Below are positions 35,461 to 45,919 of a DNA stretch of 64,000 bases, piece by piece; positions within the stretch are counted from its first letter, which is position 1, and every line of letters begins with the position of its first letter. A model generated the notes under the pieces. That model had not been told where the DNA came from and ran no database searches. It saw nothing but the letters and a program-made list of their open reading frames with translations. The position numbers and the translations under genes are program-made. This DNA is from Proteles cristata cristata (taxonomy: Eukaryota; Chordata; Mammalia; Carnivora; Hyaenidae): positions 310,001 through 374,000 of the forward strand of contig JAESUZ010003377.1 in NCBI GenBank assembly GCA_017311185.1, written 5' to 3'.

Positions 35461-35803
35461 CCGCGCCGCGTCGTGTCCCTCCTGGCGGGGCCCGCGGGGA
35501 GGAGGGGCGCGCGCGGCCGGGACCGGGGGCGGCGGGCGCGGGACGGCCGCGCCTCCGGCTCCGGCCTCCCCCGGGCCCCTGCGCCGGCGCGGTGCCCTCG
35601 GCCCCCCAATACACCCCCGCGTTTTTGTCTCCCAGCCGCCGGCTCCGGAAGGCACTGCGACCCGCCGGGGTCCCACGGCCGCACCGGGTTGGCCTCCCCC
35701 CACCCGCGTTTGAACTTTCTGCCTCTTCCCAAAGTGACAGGACTGCTTCCTCTTAATGAACCCAGTTTCTTCGCGAGGGCGAAAAGCCGCCTTAGCCGTG
35801 GCG

Positions 35804-35831
35804 CGTGGAGTTCACACTCCACGGGTGAACT
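35804..35831. repeat. Overlapping short inverted repeats beside the DR5 site
   Basis: CGTGGAGT (35804-35811) pairs perfectly with ACTCCACG (35816-35823) around a 4-base loop. AGTTCAC (35809-35815) pairs with GTGAACT (35825-35831). The two hairpins share bases and exclude each other. They may simply reflect clustered nuclear-receptor half-sites. Confidence 0.5.
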
Positions 35832-35842
35832 GAAGTTGAACC
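35826..35842 (-). promoter_or_regulatory. Candidate DR5 retinoic acid response element
   Basis: The minus strand reads GGTTCA-ACTTC-AGTTCA, two direct nuclear-receptor half-sites separated by five bases. This fits the RAR/RXR DR5 consensus (RGKTCA-N5-RGKTCA). The two half-sites equal those of the RARB2 element, with a different spacer. It lies about 1.1 kb upstream of the AGAP1 ATG at the edge of the CpG island. A third half-site, AGTTCA, is at 35809-35814 on the plus strand. Binding is inferred. Confidence 0.5.
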
Positions 35843-37958
35843 GTGGGTGCGAGGGGTGATGATCTACCACGGGGGCTTCCTAGGCATCCCTTCTCCTTAA
35901 AACAGACTGAGAGGTACGGATTCTGCGGATCAAACGTGGCCCGCGCCGAGTGGGTCCCCAGTGCCCGGCCTGTGAACGCCCACCCCACCCCGACCCGCGT
36001 AAGCCCAGCCCGGGACCCGCCGAGCCGGGCCGCACTGCAGCAGCGGCCCCAGCCCAGAGGGCTCTGCCCGCAAGCAAATGGGATGTGCCGACACCGGGCC
36101 GATCGGCGGCCCCACGGGGCCTGGTGTGTGCGCCCAGGGCGATGCCTGCGCCCCCCGCCCCCCCATCCCAGCGGTCTTTTGGAAACAAGAAAGCAGCCTA
36201 GGCTTCCCTGAGCAAAGCCAGCTGAGCCTTCCCCAGCTATGCATGTTGCACCCTGATATCCAGCCTCGCCGGGCTCACAATTCCCCCCAGACAAATGTGC
36301 CCATCATCTTAAGCATTCTGAGCCTCAGCTTCTGCCCTCCTCCCCACCCCCAAGTCCCAGCAGGGCTCCTGACATACTTCGAGTTCATTGCTCCATCTGA
36401 TATGCCTCTGGCTTAAAACTTATTGTAAGTAACTAATAACCAAGATGCCGGCTTGTGGCCTCATTTTACTTAACCTATCAGCAGGCATCGGTCACTCCCT
36501 CTCCTGGAAACCCGGTCTCCTGGCTGCTGGGATAACGTGTTCATCAGGCTTTCCTACTACTTTCCTGGCTTCTCAGTCCCTTTTGTGATTCCTGCTCACT
36601 TCGGTAAGGTCTTAAATATGTCAGGAGGTGGGGCTTGTCTCTGGACGTCTCCTCTTTTCTGTATGCATTGATGTCTGTCATTTAGCTTTGAACATCATAC
36701 ACAGCACAGGTTCATGAACCTCAGATTCATCTCTCCAGCCCAGACCTCGCCCCTGGTTAACATGCATATCCAACTGCCTCAACATCTCTGAGATGCCCAC
36801 TGGCAATTTAGATCCAACATCTCAGGCTGAACTCTTCCCCTCCCCTCTGCTCCTCCTGAAATCATCTCCATCCCAGTTACGGGCAACTTTTGGCTTCTGT
36901 TTGCTCAGGGTAACAACTTGGTGCCATCCTTGATGCCTCTCCTCATATACCACAAATGGTGCCAGCTATACCTCCGAAAGATCCAGAATCCCAGGACCCC
37001 TCACCACACCCTGCCACCACTGCTGCGTCCTGATCATCTCACCTCTGGGTTATCGCTAGGTAATTGATCTGACCATTGATCTCCCTGCTTCTTACCTTGT
37101 GCCCTTACACTCTATTCTCAAGAGGGCAGCTCTGGTGAACCTTTTAAAACCGAAGTTAGGTCATGTGACACCTCTGCTCAAAACCCTCCTGTGACTCCCA
37201 TCCCTCTCAGAGTAAATCTAGTTCTCACTCTGGCCTCCAAAGCCATTTAGGCACTAGTGCCCATCAACAGCTACACAGGGTCTGAGCAGTTCCCTACTTG
37301 TAAGCTAACAAGTTAGCCTGCTGCATGCAGTGTCATGGATGTTGGCAGAAGACACGAGACTCCTTGGTCAGAAACAAAGGACTTTGTCATTCCCAGCAAG
37401 AGCAGTAGCTAGATTATCAGCATTTTCATGCACCATTTCACCGAGCCCCGGTTCCCACAGGGCCATCAGATCCAGATGCACACATAGTGGGTTGCTCAGT
37501 AGGAGAGGAACTCGGAGCTTAGAGAACCTCAGTTTTTTATATGGGAAGTAAGCATGTCGGCTCTTCTTTCAGGAGGGAAACCCTATCTTAACTATCATGG
37601 ACAGTAAGCACGTCTGCCCTTAACTGTGAACAGGAAACACTATCTCCATCTCTCAAGGCTGTTTGCCCTACAAAGGATCTTGAAGAGATGGTTCGGAGCA
37701 AAGGCAGTCCATGTCTCTGCCCGCAGATGGGCAGAAGGACAAGAGGCCAATGAAAGATGGTCTTTTCTCTTTAGCCACACTGTGCGCCTCCTTGCTTTCC
37801 TTAAATACTCCAGCACATCCCACCTCAGCTGTTGCACTCTGTGCTTCCTCTGTCAGGAATGTGCTTCCTCAGCAACCATGCGTTTCAGTTCCTCCACTTC
37901 CTCCACACATCTGTTCCAAATCCACCTTCTCAGGAAGGCTTTGCCAGAAACCCTATCT

Positions 37959-38217
37959 AAAATGGCATCCCGTGGGGCGCCTGGGTGGCTTAGTCGGTTA
38001 AGCGTCCGACTTTCGCTTGGGTCACGATCTCGCGGTTCGTGGGCTCAAGCCCCGCATCGGGCTCTGTGCTGACTGCCAGCTCAGAGCCTGGAGCCTGTTT
38101 CAGAGTCTGTGTCTCCCTCTCTCTCTGACCCTCCCCTGCTCACACTGTCTCTCTCTCCTAGAAATAAATAAAACATTAAAAAATAAAATAAAATAAAATA
38201 AAATAAAATGGCATCCC
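37959..38217 (+). mobile_element. Young-type felid SINE with perfect 13-bp TSD
   Basis: Element at 37972-38204, TSD AAAATGGCATCCC at 37959-37971 and 38205-38217. Diagnostics TTTCGCTTGGGTC, CTGACTGCCAGC and CTCCTAGAAATAAATAAA. The tail has expanded into an (AAAAT)n microsatellite. Confidence 0.96.
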
Positions 38218-38235
38218 TCTTCACCAATACGTCAT

Positions 38236-38685
38236 GTCTCACTTCCTCGCTGTGGCAAGAAGATGCCCACATCTTAATCCCTGAAACCTGTACATATGTT
38301 ACCTTACATGGCAAAGGGCTTTGCAGATGTGGTCGACTTAAGGATGCTCAGATGAGGGAATTTTCCTGGACGGTGTGTGTGGGTCCAGTGTAATTCTAAG
38401 GGTCCTTATAAAAAGGAAGCAAGAGGGTCAGTGTCAGAGAAGGAGACGGGAGGACGGATGTGGGGGTCAGAGAGGAGGGGGATGGAAGATACTACACACA
38501 GCTGGCTTTGAAGATGGAGGAAGGGACCATGAGCCAAGGAACATACGCAGCCTCTAGAAGCTGGATGGTCCAGTCTTATTGACACATTTCCGACTTGTAA
38601 CTTCCAGAATGGTAAGATAACAAACTTGTATTTACACCACTAAGTTTGTGCTAATTTGTTACAGCAGCAATGGGAAACTAATACA
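38236..38685 (+). mobile_element. MaLR-type LTR inserted in the L1M
   Basis: AAGATGCCCACATCTTAATC, TACCTTACATGGCAAAGGG, GGGTCCTTATAAAAAGGAAG, GCTGGCTTTGAAGATGGAGG and GCTAATTTGTTACAGCAGCA follow the MLT1-like LTR order to its CTAATACA end. Confidence 0.72.
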
Positions 38686-38870
38686 CTTGCTTTATTTTTT
38701 CTTAACACTTCTTTGTCTGAGACAATACATACTTTACTTGTTTATCTTAGGTAGAGTCTATGTCTGCCTCTAGAACATAAGCTCCACAAAGACCAGGATT
38801 TTTGTATTTTGTTCTTCTCTTGCCATGCACATAGTAGGTATTCAACAAATGTTAGCCACATTGAAATGAA

Positions 38871-40586
38871 AGTTAGTTTTTCTAGCAACGTGACATTCAC
38901 TAGACCCAGGGGCATTCACTAGGTTACTTTAGATTCATCTTATGTGAATACTGCCAAGAATTCTGGCCATTTTTGATAATGATAGTTCTTCCAAGGACTT
39001 CGATTTATGAGTGAAAGCCTCACTATGAGACCGAGCTGGCCCCCACCATAGTGAATTTCTCCTGTGGCCAAAAGTATCAAGGAAAATGCTAATGACCGTC
39101 CCATTCATTCAGTACTTCTCTCATTTATTCATTCAACAAATCTTTGTTTGTTTACCTACTGTATCCTGGGCAGGGTGCTACGTTCTAGGAACACAAAGAC
39201 GAAAAAGATGATCCTTGCCTTTCCTGAGCTCACATTCCAGGAGAATATCTGTAGAAGAGGCACTGCTTTCAGGGTTCAATATGTGAATCCAAGTTCAGAA
39301 TCATGACCAGAGGGTAAGTGAGGAGAGCTATGGATGAAGGCATCCATGAAGACCCTCTACACACACACATGAACACTGGGTTCCCACACAAACACATTCA
39401 GTGCCCGAGTTAGAGTTGGGTGAATAATTCTGGGAATGTCTTATTAAAAGTGGGAATTAAGGGAAATTCTGCTGGTGACCGGCCATAGACCTACATGTTC
39501 TCTCACAGCAGAGCAGTACGAATTGTGTGGTCCACAGGAATAATTTTACAGCCATAACCTTAAATTTCAAAGTGCTCCCCATCCCCAAACCCACAGAGCT
39601 ATCCTTACACCTAGCTACTCCACCTAAATTATCTCTAAGAAGTGTTTTAGAAAATTCATGAAGCAGTATGTGTCTTCAGATTTTTTGTGTGCTTGATTCA
39701 TTTGCCCAAGCTTGAATTGATCCCTTTGTACATACGGTTGAAGGGCTCTGAGATTTTGATTTGGCATGTGTGTGGGCTGTAATATGACAGAGGTCAACTC
39801 ATCTCATGGGGTCATCTGCACAAGGCAGTGGGGAGCTTTGGAGTATCAGTGTCTCATAAAGGCTTTGGGCTTCTGGGGAAGGTGGGGAAGAGTCGTATAG
39901 GGGTAGGAGAGAAGACCAGGGACCAGGAGGCAGGGGAATTCAGAAGTCCCAACATTAAATTTCCTCATCTTGCATTTGCCCCTGGACAGATTTTCCCCTC
40001 TGGGAATGTGACTGCAGGATGGAGATCAGAACACACCCATAATGTTTGTAGTTTGGGCACTCAGCTGATCTTGGCTGGACTCTCCAGAGCCGTTCACTTC
40101 TACCCCATGCAGTTCTTATTGCCCCCCCACCCCCCCAACGCTATGGGCTAAACCAGGCAGGTACATCTCTTATTGATGGGGAAAGTTCAAGTTTAAGAGA
40201 ACAAAACCCAAAGGGCAAGTGTATTTCAAACATCTGCAAGCAAGTCACAAAACTGAGAAAACTGAGCCCGGATTAATGGGAAGGAGGCACTGCCTGCTCA
40301 CAGTGGCATGGCCCAGCAAAGTTACTGGGCAGGTGTGGATAAATAATCTTGCTGCTGGGAGGTAGCACAGAGTCGGCCCCTAGCCTGGTCTATCATGCCA
40401 TCCTTGGCCATGCAACCACGCTGTTCTGATGAGATGGTGTTCCTCGATCAGTCATTTGGCCCAGAGAGGAAATCAGTGACTTGTCACAGGTGGTCATGAG
40501 CATCAAATGAGATATGTGTCAGATGCTTTGCAATGGAGTAAGGATTTCTGTAAGCCTCAGTTTCTCTATCACAAAAGGTAGATTAT
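38871..40586. other. Intergenic sequence with L2/MIR-like pieces
   Basis: 39110-39245 (TTTATTCATTCAACAAATC) resembles a reverse L2/L1ME 3' end. 40490-40586 (GCCTCAGTTTCTCTATCACA) resembles a MIR. A C run is at about 40125-40136. No gene was recognised. Confidence 0.45.
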
Positions 40587-40791
40587 ACAGCTTTCAGGGC
40601 ACCTGGGTGGCTCAGTCAGATAGGTATCCGACTTCAGCTCAGGTCATGATCTCACAGTTTGTGGGTTCGAGCCCCGCATCGGGCTCTGTGCTGTCAGCAC
40701 GGAGCCTGCTTCAGATCCTGTCTCCCTCTCTCTCTGCTCCCCCCCTTAAAAAATAAAGTAAAACATTTAAAAAAAATTAAACACAGCTTTC
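40587..40791 (+). mobile_element. Felid SINE, shortened body
   Basis: Element at 40596-40782; 9-bp TSD ACAGCTTTC (40587-40595, 40783-40791). The CT-rich region is shorter than usual. Confidence 0.92.
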
Positions 40792-41059
40792 CCAAGCTCA
40801 CATAGCTACTATAGGTGTCTGAGTCCAGCTCTGTTTTACTCTACCTCCCTAAGGGGAGCATGGAGGGACGGCATGCACGTTTTCTCTCTGAGTAACTCCC
40901 CAGCCATCGAACACAGCAAAGGCAGTGAGCAGGATGTCCGAGAGGGGGCTCATCTAAAGCAATACCATTTCTGCTTGTCTTGTCTTTCTCTTCTCCACTC
41001 CTCCCGCTCCTTACACTTACCCTTGACCACCATGTGGGGAAGACTCTGAGCCACATGTG

Positions 41060-41252
41060 AAAAGAGATCATTCAGATGATTCCATTTCTCCAGCTGAGGC
41101 CCAGGCTGCGATACCGTGAGAAACCTGTCCCTCTGTGCCTTGTCTGAATCTCTGGCTCACAGAAACTCGGAGAAATAATAAATGATCCTTTCTGTTTCAA
41201 GCCACTATATTTTGGAGTAGTTTATACTATAGTAATAGATACTGATAGAGAG
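41060..41252 (+). mobile_element. Probable LTR 3' end remnant
   Basis: AATAATAAATGATCCTTTCTG, TTCAAGCCACTATATTTTGG and TAATAGATACTGATA resemble the end of an old ERVL/MaLR-type LTR. The family is uncertain. 40792-41059 upstream shows nothing recognisable. Confidence 0.45.
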
Positions 41253-41465
41253 ATAATCCTTGAACCCTGTGAAAATGTCTGAGAATCGTGGCACATATGG
41301 GAGAGGACATGTGTAAGACATTTTTGTTCTTGACTCATCATTCATTGAGCCTTTAGCCCGAACCATGGACCCCTTAAGAGAGAGTCCATTTCCCCTCACC
41401 AATTCTGTTTATCGGCTCCAGGCAGCCCTTATCTGATGGCCATACTTCATCCTCGGAAGCAGTAT
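41253..41465. other. Short intergenic spacer
   Basis: No recognised feature. Confidence 0.5.
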
Positions 41466-41968
41466 TCTCAGTTTTCTATTACTCCACAAACCTAGTGGCT
41501 TAAACCGCACAAGTGCACCATTCTCTACTTCTATAGGTCAGAAGGCTTCTGTGGGTGTCCCCAGACTAAAATCAAGGTGTCAGTGGCCACATTCATTTCC
41601 ACGGGCTCTGTGTAGGCTCTGGTCCTTGCCTTCCAGACTCTTCAGGCTATCCTCACTCCCTGGCTTGTGGTCCCTTCCTCCATCTATTTCACAGCCAGCA
41701 AAGATGAGTGGAGTTTTCCTCACATCACATCACCCTGACTCCCTCTTTCTCTGCTTTCTCTTGCTTTTTGGAACACCTGTGATTATACTTACCCCACTTG
41801 GATAAGCCAAGATAATTTCCCCATCTCAAGGTCATCTTATTTGGAAACGTAGTCCCACCTGCAATCTTTGTTCCTCTCTGACATGTACAGAAACATCCCC
41901 AATGGGTTCTGGACATTAGGACGTGGACATCTTCCGGGAGGGGTTACACTATTCTGCCAATAGCACAT
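41466..41968 (-). mobile_element. MaLR-type LTR
   Basis: Reverse orientation: TCTATTACTCCACAAACCTA, TAAAATCAAGGTGTCAGTGG, AAGATAATTTCCCCATCTCA and ATTAGGACGTGGACATCTTC match the same LTR type as 38236-38685. Confidence 0.7.
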
Positions 41969-42256
41969 TAATAAACTCTGCTGCCATCCAATAGGCAATA
42001 TCTAATTCAGTTGTTTACTATTTGAGGTTGTCACGGGTAATCGTTGCACTGGAACTCGTACCCATAAGTAACCAGAAGAATTTTCAGAAGAAATACTCAT
42101 TGCCAGAATGAGCCTTGGACACACTCACACCACTCAGTTGCCAGGAAGCCATTTGGAATTCATGAGATCTGTGTGATCTGGTGAGCCACCTGCCACTAAC
42201 ATGGTCAGAACCCCACATGGGATCCCATGGCCCCCAACCCAAAGTGAAGGAAAACA
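41969..42256. other. Intergenic spacer
   Basis: About 290 bases without recognised features. Confidence 0.5.
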
Positions 42257-42500
42257 GAAATACAGATGAGGGTACCTGGGTGGCTCAGTCAGTTACACAT
42301 CTGACTTTTAGTTCAGGTCATGATGTCGCAGTTTGGAAACTTGAGCCCTACATCGGGCTCTGTGCTGACAGCTCAGAGCCTGGAGCCTGCTTCAGATTCT
42401 GTGTCACCCTCTCTCCCTGCCTCTCCCCTGCTCATGTTCTGTCTCTCTTTGTCTCTCAAAAATAAATAAAAGCATTTAAAAATTTTAGAAGTACAGATGA
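42257..42500 (+). mobile_element. Felid SINE with 13-bp TSD
   Basis: Element at 42270-42487; TSD GAAATACAGATGA and GAAGTACAGATGA (one mismatch). Common-subfamily diagnostics GACAGCTCAGAGCCTGG and CAAAAATAAATAAA. Confidence 0.94.
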
Positions 42501-43258
42501 ACACATGTTTTAAAGACTCATGCCTTTATATCTTTTATACTGACATATTTAGGTCAGTGAGTGGTTATCTGTAGGGTTAGAAGAATATCTTCCTTTATGA
42601 AAAGCAAACAGAATGAGCAGGAGTACTATTTTGCATAAAAGCATTTAAACAAGATTTTCACATGTAATGGATAGCCTTAAAATTAATTTAATGAATGATA
42701 CATGGCTTTTATCTAGATTTTCAAAACCCCACCAACAATGCAAATGGTTCCTACTTGAAATCCAAGTTTTACCCCTTCACGTGTCACGAAAATGAGGATA
42801 TGGTTGTTAAGGGCTCTCAGAAAGTTTTAGGGATAACAGACATGGGGCAGTGGTGAATCAGAGTTCAAAGTGATAGGGAAGATTAAAACTGAACACTGAA
42901 CATTACTGTTCTCAAAAGTCCCTTGGTCACGGCCATTGGGATCCCTTACCCTTGATCTTTCCACTCAGGACTCTTCTCTTGGCGCCATGTTCCTCTCCTC
43001 ACCCATCTTGAGTTGCTAAGAAGGAATTTGCCACAAGTCATGATGCTTTGTGGTACTCACTTTACCATTACCTCTTTGGATAAAGAGGGGATAAAGGGAG
43101 CCAAAAAAAAGAAAAAAAGAAAAGAAAAAAGAAAAAAAGTCCATCACTATATTTCCCTGAATTAATGAGTAATTGTCATTCAGAGATGATTTCTATGGGT
43201 CATGATTCTTTAATAGTTTGAAAGATTAATTCTATCAATGAAGAATAGGACATATTTG
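42501..43258. other. AT-rich intergenic sequence
   Basis: No gene or classified repeat. An A-rich AAAAAG-type low-complexity tract lies at about 43103-43139. Confidence 0.5.
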
Positions 43259-43421
43259 GGTGGAATGGATGGAATGGAATGGAATGGAATACAATACAAT
43301 ACAATACAATACAATACAATACAATACAATACAATACAATACAATAATAGAATAGAAAGAATAGAAAAAATAGAATAGAAAGAACAGAATAGAATAGAAT
43401 AGAATAGAACACAACACAACA
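43259..43421. repeat. Compound pentanucleotide microsatellite
   Basis: Three successive blocks of 5-base units: GGAAT (43259-43290), ACAAT (43290-43345) and AGAAT with variants (43346-43421). Each differs from the next by one or two bases, suggesting stepwise change of unit within one array. Confidence 0.95.
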
Positions 43422-43614
43422 GAATATTAGTGCATCACAGGTAGCAGGGGTAAGTACTATTTAGGGGTAACAATTACTCGGTGCACTTCTGTTACTGAGT
43501 GAAGGCAGAATGTAAGTACTGTCTCCCAGACGACAAGCATGTAAGTAAAAAGCCCACGCTCCCTTCCACCTGGGTGTCCTTGCTCAGCATAACTCTTCCA
43601 GAGTCCCCATGTTG
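43422..43614. other. Short intergenic spacer
   Basis: No recognised feature. Confidence 0.5.
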
Positions 43615-43786
43615 TATCGGCACCCTATGGCTGCTGTAACAAATTACCACACACTTGGTGGTATAAAACAACGCACATGTATTATCTTACCGTTCTGAAA
43701 GATACAAGTCTGAAATACATGTCACTGGGCTGACATCAAAGTGTCTGCTGGCTGTGTTCCTTGTGGAGGCTCCAGGGGAGAACCTC

Positions 43787-44061
43787 TTTCCTTGCCTTTT
43801 CTCTCTTTCTTCTTTTTTTCCAAGATTTCTTTGTAAAAATTTTTTAATGTTTTACTTATTTTTGAGAGAGACAGAGCATGAGCGGGGGAGGGGCAGAGAG
43901 AGAGGGAGACACAGAATCTGAAGTAGGCTCCAGGCTCTGAGCTGTCAGCACAGAGCCCTACATGTAGGGCTCAAACCCACGAACCTCGCGATCATGACCA
44001 GAGCTGAAGATAGATGTTTACAGACTGAGCCACCCAGGCACCCCCGTTTCCTTGCCTTTTC
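43787..44061 (-). mobile_element. Felid SINE with perfect 15-bp TSD
   Basis: Element at 43802-44046; TSD TTTCCTTGCCTTTTC at 43787-43801 and 44047-44061. The tail side carries an unusual TCTCTTTCTTC stretch before the T-rich region. Confidence 0.93.
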
Positions 44062-44100
44062 CAACTACAGGAAGCTTCCTGTGTTCCCTGGCTCATGGTC

Positions 44101-44334
44101 CCCTCCTCCCTCTTCACTTCTTTTTTAAGTTTATTTATTCATTTTGAGAGGGAGAGAGAACATGATTGGGGAGGGGCAGACAGAATCCCAAGCAGGTCCC
44201 TCGCTGTCACCACAGAGCCCCACTCAGTGCTCGAACCAAGAACCGCGAGATCATGACCTGAAGGGAGATACAGAATCGGACGCTCGACCGACTGAGTCAC
44301 CTGACTCAGCCCACCCGGCCCTCCTCCCTCTTCA
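44101..44334 (-). mobile_element. Felid SINE with perfect 16-bp TSD, shortened body
   Basis: Element at 44117-44318; TSD CCCTCCTCCCTCTTCA at 44101-44116 and 44319-44334. Its purine-rich body is shortened. At the head end GACTGAGTCACCTGACTCAGCC contains a small duplication. Confidence 0.92.
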
Positions 44335-44569
44335 AAGTCAGCCGTGTGTGCAATCTTCTAACCTCCCTCTGACTGTCCTGTGGTTACAATGGGCCCACGG
44401 GGGTGATCCAGGATAATCTCCCCAGCTCAGGAGCCTTAATTTAATCATACCTGCAAAATCCATTCTGTCATGCAAGATAGACTCTTCGCAGGTTCCCGGC
44501 ATTTGGGTGTGGACATCTCTGGGGCCTTTATTGTGCTTACCTCTGATGCTGAAAATGCGGTAGAAATAA

Positions 44570-44656
44570 AGGACACTTGTGGGGATGAGCACTGAGTGTT
44601 ATGTGGAAACTAATTTGACAATAAACTATTTGTAAAAAAAAAAAAAAAACAAAGGT
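44570..44656 (+). mobile_element. Felid L1 3' end, severely 5'-truncated
   Basis: GGGGATGAGCACTGAGTGTT and AATTTGACAATAAACTATTT followed by an A run is the terminal part of a carnivore L1 3' UTR with its poly(A) tail. Only about 70 bases of element were inserted. Confidence 0.82.
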
Positions 44657-44671
44657 AATATAAACAGCCAT

Positions 44672-44771
44672 TATATATATATACTGCATTCTAAGTATAT
44701 ACACACACATATATATACTGCATATATATGTATATATATGTATATACTGCACACATATATATATATATACG
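44672..44771. repeat. AT-rich (TA)n/(CA)n microsatellite
   Basis: Alternating TATATA, ACACAC and TGTATA runs separated by repeats of TACTGCAT, directly behind the L1 poly(A). The phrase GCATTCTAAGT occurs at both ends, indicating local duplication. Confidence 0.9.
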
Positions 44772-44869
44772 GCATTCTAAGTGTACAGTTCAGTGACATT
44801 AAGTATATTCGCATGCCAGTGCCTCCCATCTACAGTTTTTCCGTCCTGTGAAACTGAAATAACATCCCC

Positions 44870-45290
44870 TTAAATACAATTCCCATTCTTGGTCCCCCAG
44901 CCCCTGGGGACTGCTATCCTACTTTCTGTCCATATGGATTTGACTCCTCGACGTGGGGTCATGCAGTGTTTGCCGTTCTGTGGTTGGCTTCTTCCAGAGA
45001 GCACGACACCCTCAAAGTCTACCCGAGCGGCAGCACGTGTCAGAATTTCCTTCCCTCGGAAGGCGAAGTCACATTCCATTATATCTATGATATATAATGC
45101 TCATATCACATTTGTTTATCTACTCATCCATCAACAGACACTTGGGTTGTTTCCATCTTTTGACTATTGCGAATAAGGACTCTACGAACAGGGGTGTACA
45201 AATATCTCCTAGAGGCCTTCATCTCCTTTGGGTATATTTATACCCAGAGCTGGGATTGCTGGACAAGCCAAGTCCTCGTAACAGCATGTC
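44870..45290 (-). mobile_element. Old L1 ORF2 C-terminal remnant
   Basis: Reverse L1 text: TGGATTTGACTCCTCGACGT, CATCAACAGACACTTGGGTTG, TTGCGAATAAGGACTCTACGA, CTTTGGGTATATTTATACCC. Reading frame is broken and no protein is expected. Confidence 0.72.
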
Positions 45291-45919
45291 AAAGGGAAAT
45301 TCATCTGGCTTTCAGGGTGGGGTGGCAGCTCCAAAGATTCGTGCCGGACAGAAGCCATTGGAAGGCCACAGTCGGAGAGTGCCAGAGAATCAGTGCTGTG
45401 GAAGGGACCTCAAAGTCGCTTTCACGCACTGATGAGAAAACTGAGGCCCCGTGGGTAAAGTCACTTCCCCAACCTGCACTGCTTGTTAGAAACAGACCCA
45501 GGAGCAGCACTGAGCCTGTGAGAGCCACCAGGTCCTGGCCCCACACAGGGACACGGGAGGGGGGAACGGGGGAAGGGGGTGACACGGTGCAGGGCTGCAG
45601 ACCCAGCAAGCTGTGGTGTCAGGTAGCCCAGAGCAGAGGAGGTGCTGGCTCCAGGCCAGAAATCCACTGCTTGGTAGAAAAGTCCCCGCCCCTTTCCTGG
45701 TGGCAATATAGCCACACAGCAACTGCTGCCCTGGCAGGTTCCCTGGGCCAGCTGCCATTACTTCTTCCCTTTCCCAAGCGAAGGTAAAAGGCAAAGATGC
45801 CTCACTCTCCCAGCAGCTCCCTCAAACCATTTTCCGCGTGCCACGAAAACACTGGGGTGTCTTCATGTCGGCTACAGGGGTGCGAAAATGCACCCATAAT
45901 TTGCACCCTGACTTGAGAT
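45291..45919. other. Intergenic sequence with a MIR-like fragment
   Basis: TGATGAGAAAACTGAGGCCC at about 45430 is typical of reverse MIR or L2. The rest is GC-rich unique sequence. Confidence 0.45.

Larger units (their letters stand above)
34180..35720. promoter_or_regulatory. AGAP1: CpG island promoter of AGAP1
   Basis: Extremely GC- and CpG-rich DNA with many GC boxes (CCCGCCCC-type) and no convincing TATA box surrounds AGAP1 exon 1. This is the usual architecture of a dispersed-initiation housekeeping-type promoter. The island covers the presumed 5' leader, exon 1 and the start of intron 1. A ZNF143-like site lies at 35441-35460. The exact start site cannot be fixed from sequence. Long open frames here on both strands are a by-product of stop-poor GC-rich sequence. 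Confidence 0.88.
35721..36690. other. Upstream flank of the AGAP1 CpG island
   Basis: GC content falls gradually. It contains the DR5 candidate and hairpins near 35.8 kb, and GC-rich DNA to about 36180. No gene or repeat was recognised. Confidence 0.5.
36700..38870 (+). mobile_element. Old L1M 3' UTR, split by an LTR and a SINE
   Basis: Pieces at about 36700-37310 (CACCTCTGCTCAAAACCCTC), 37780-37971 (CAGGAAGGCTTTGCCAGAAA, CCCTATCTAAAATGGCA), 38218-38235 and 38690-38870 (ACATAAGCTCCACAAAGACC, CACATAGTAGGTATTCAAC) are consecutive parts of an L1M-type 3' region in one orientation. 37311-37780 is not recognised. Confidence 0.62.
43615..44535 (-). mobile_element. MaLR-type LTR split by two SINEs
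   Basis: Reverse LTR pieces at 43615-43801 (GCTGCTGTAACAAATTACCA), 44047-44116 (TTCCTGTGTTCCCTGGCTCA) and 44319-44535 (GATCCAGGATAATCTCCCCA) join in order once the two SINEs are ignored. Confidence 0.75.

Noticed and set aside
34941..35870. Long open frames (up to about 309 codons) on both strands across the CpG island
   Set aside because: Stop codons are rare in very GC-rich DNA. The predicted proteins are Ala/Arg/Pro/Gly-rich with no domain, overlap each other on both strands, and coincide with a promoter.
43615..44535. A provirus with coding genes near the LTR sequences
   Set aside because: Only solitary, decayed MaLR-type LTRs are seen here and elsewhere in the window. No gag, pol or env reading frame lies between them.
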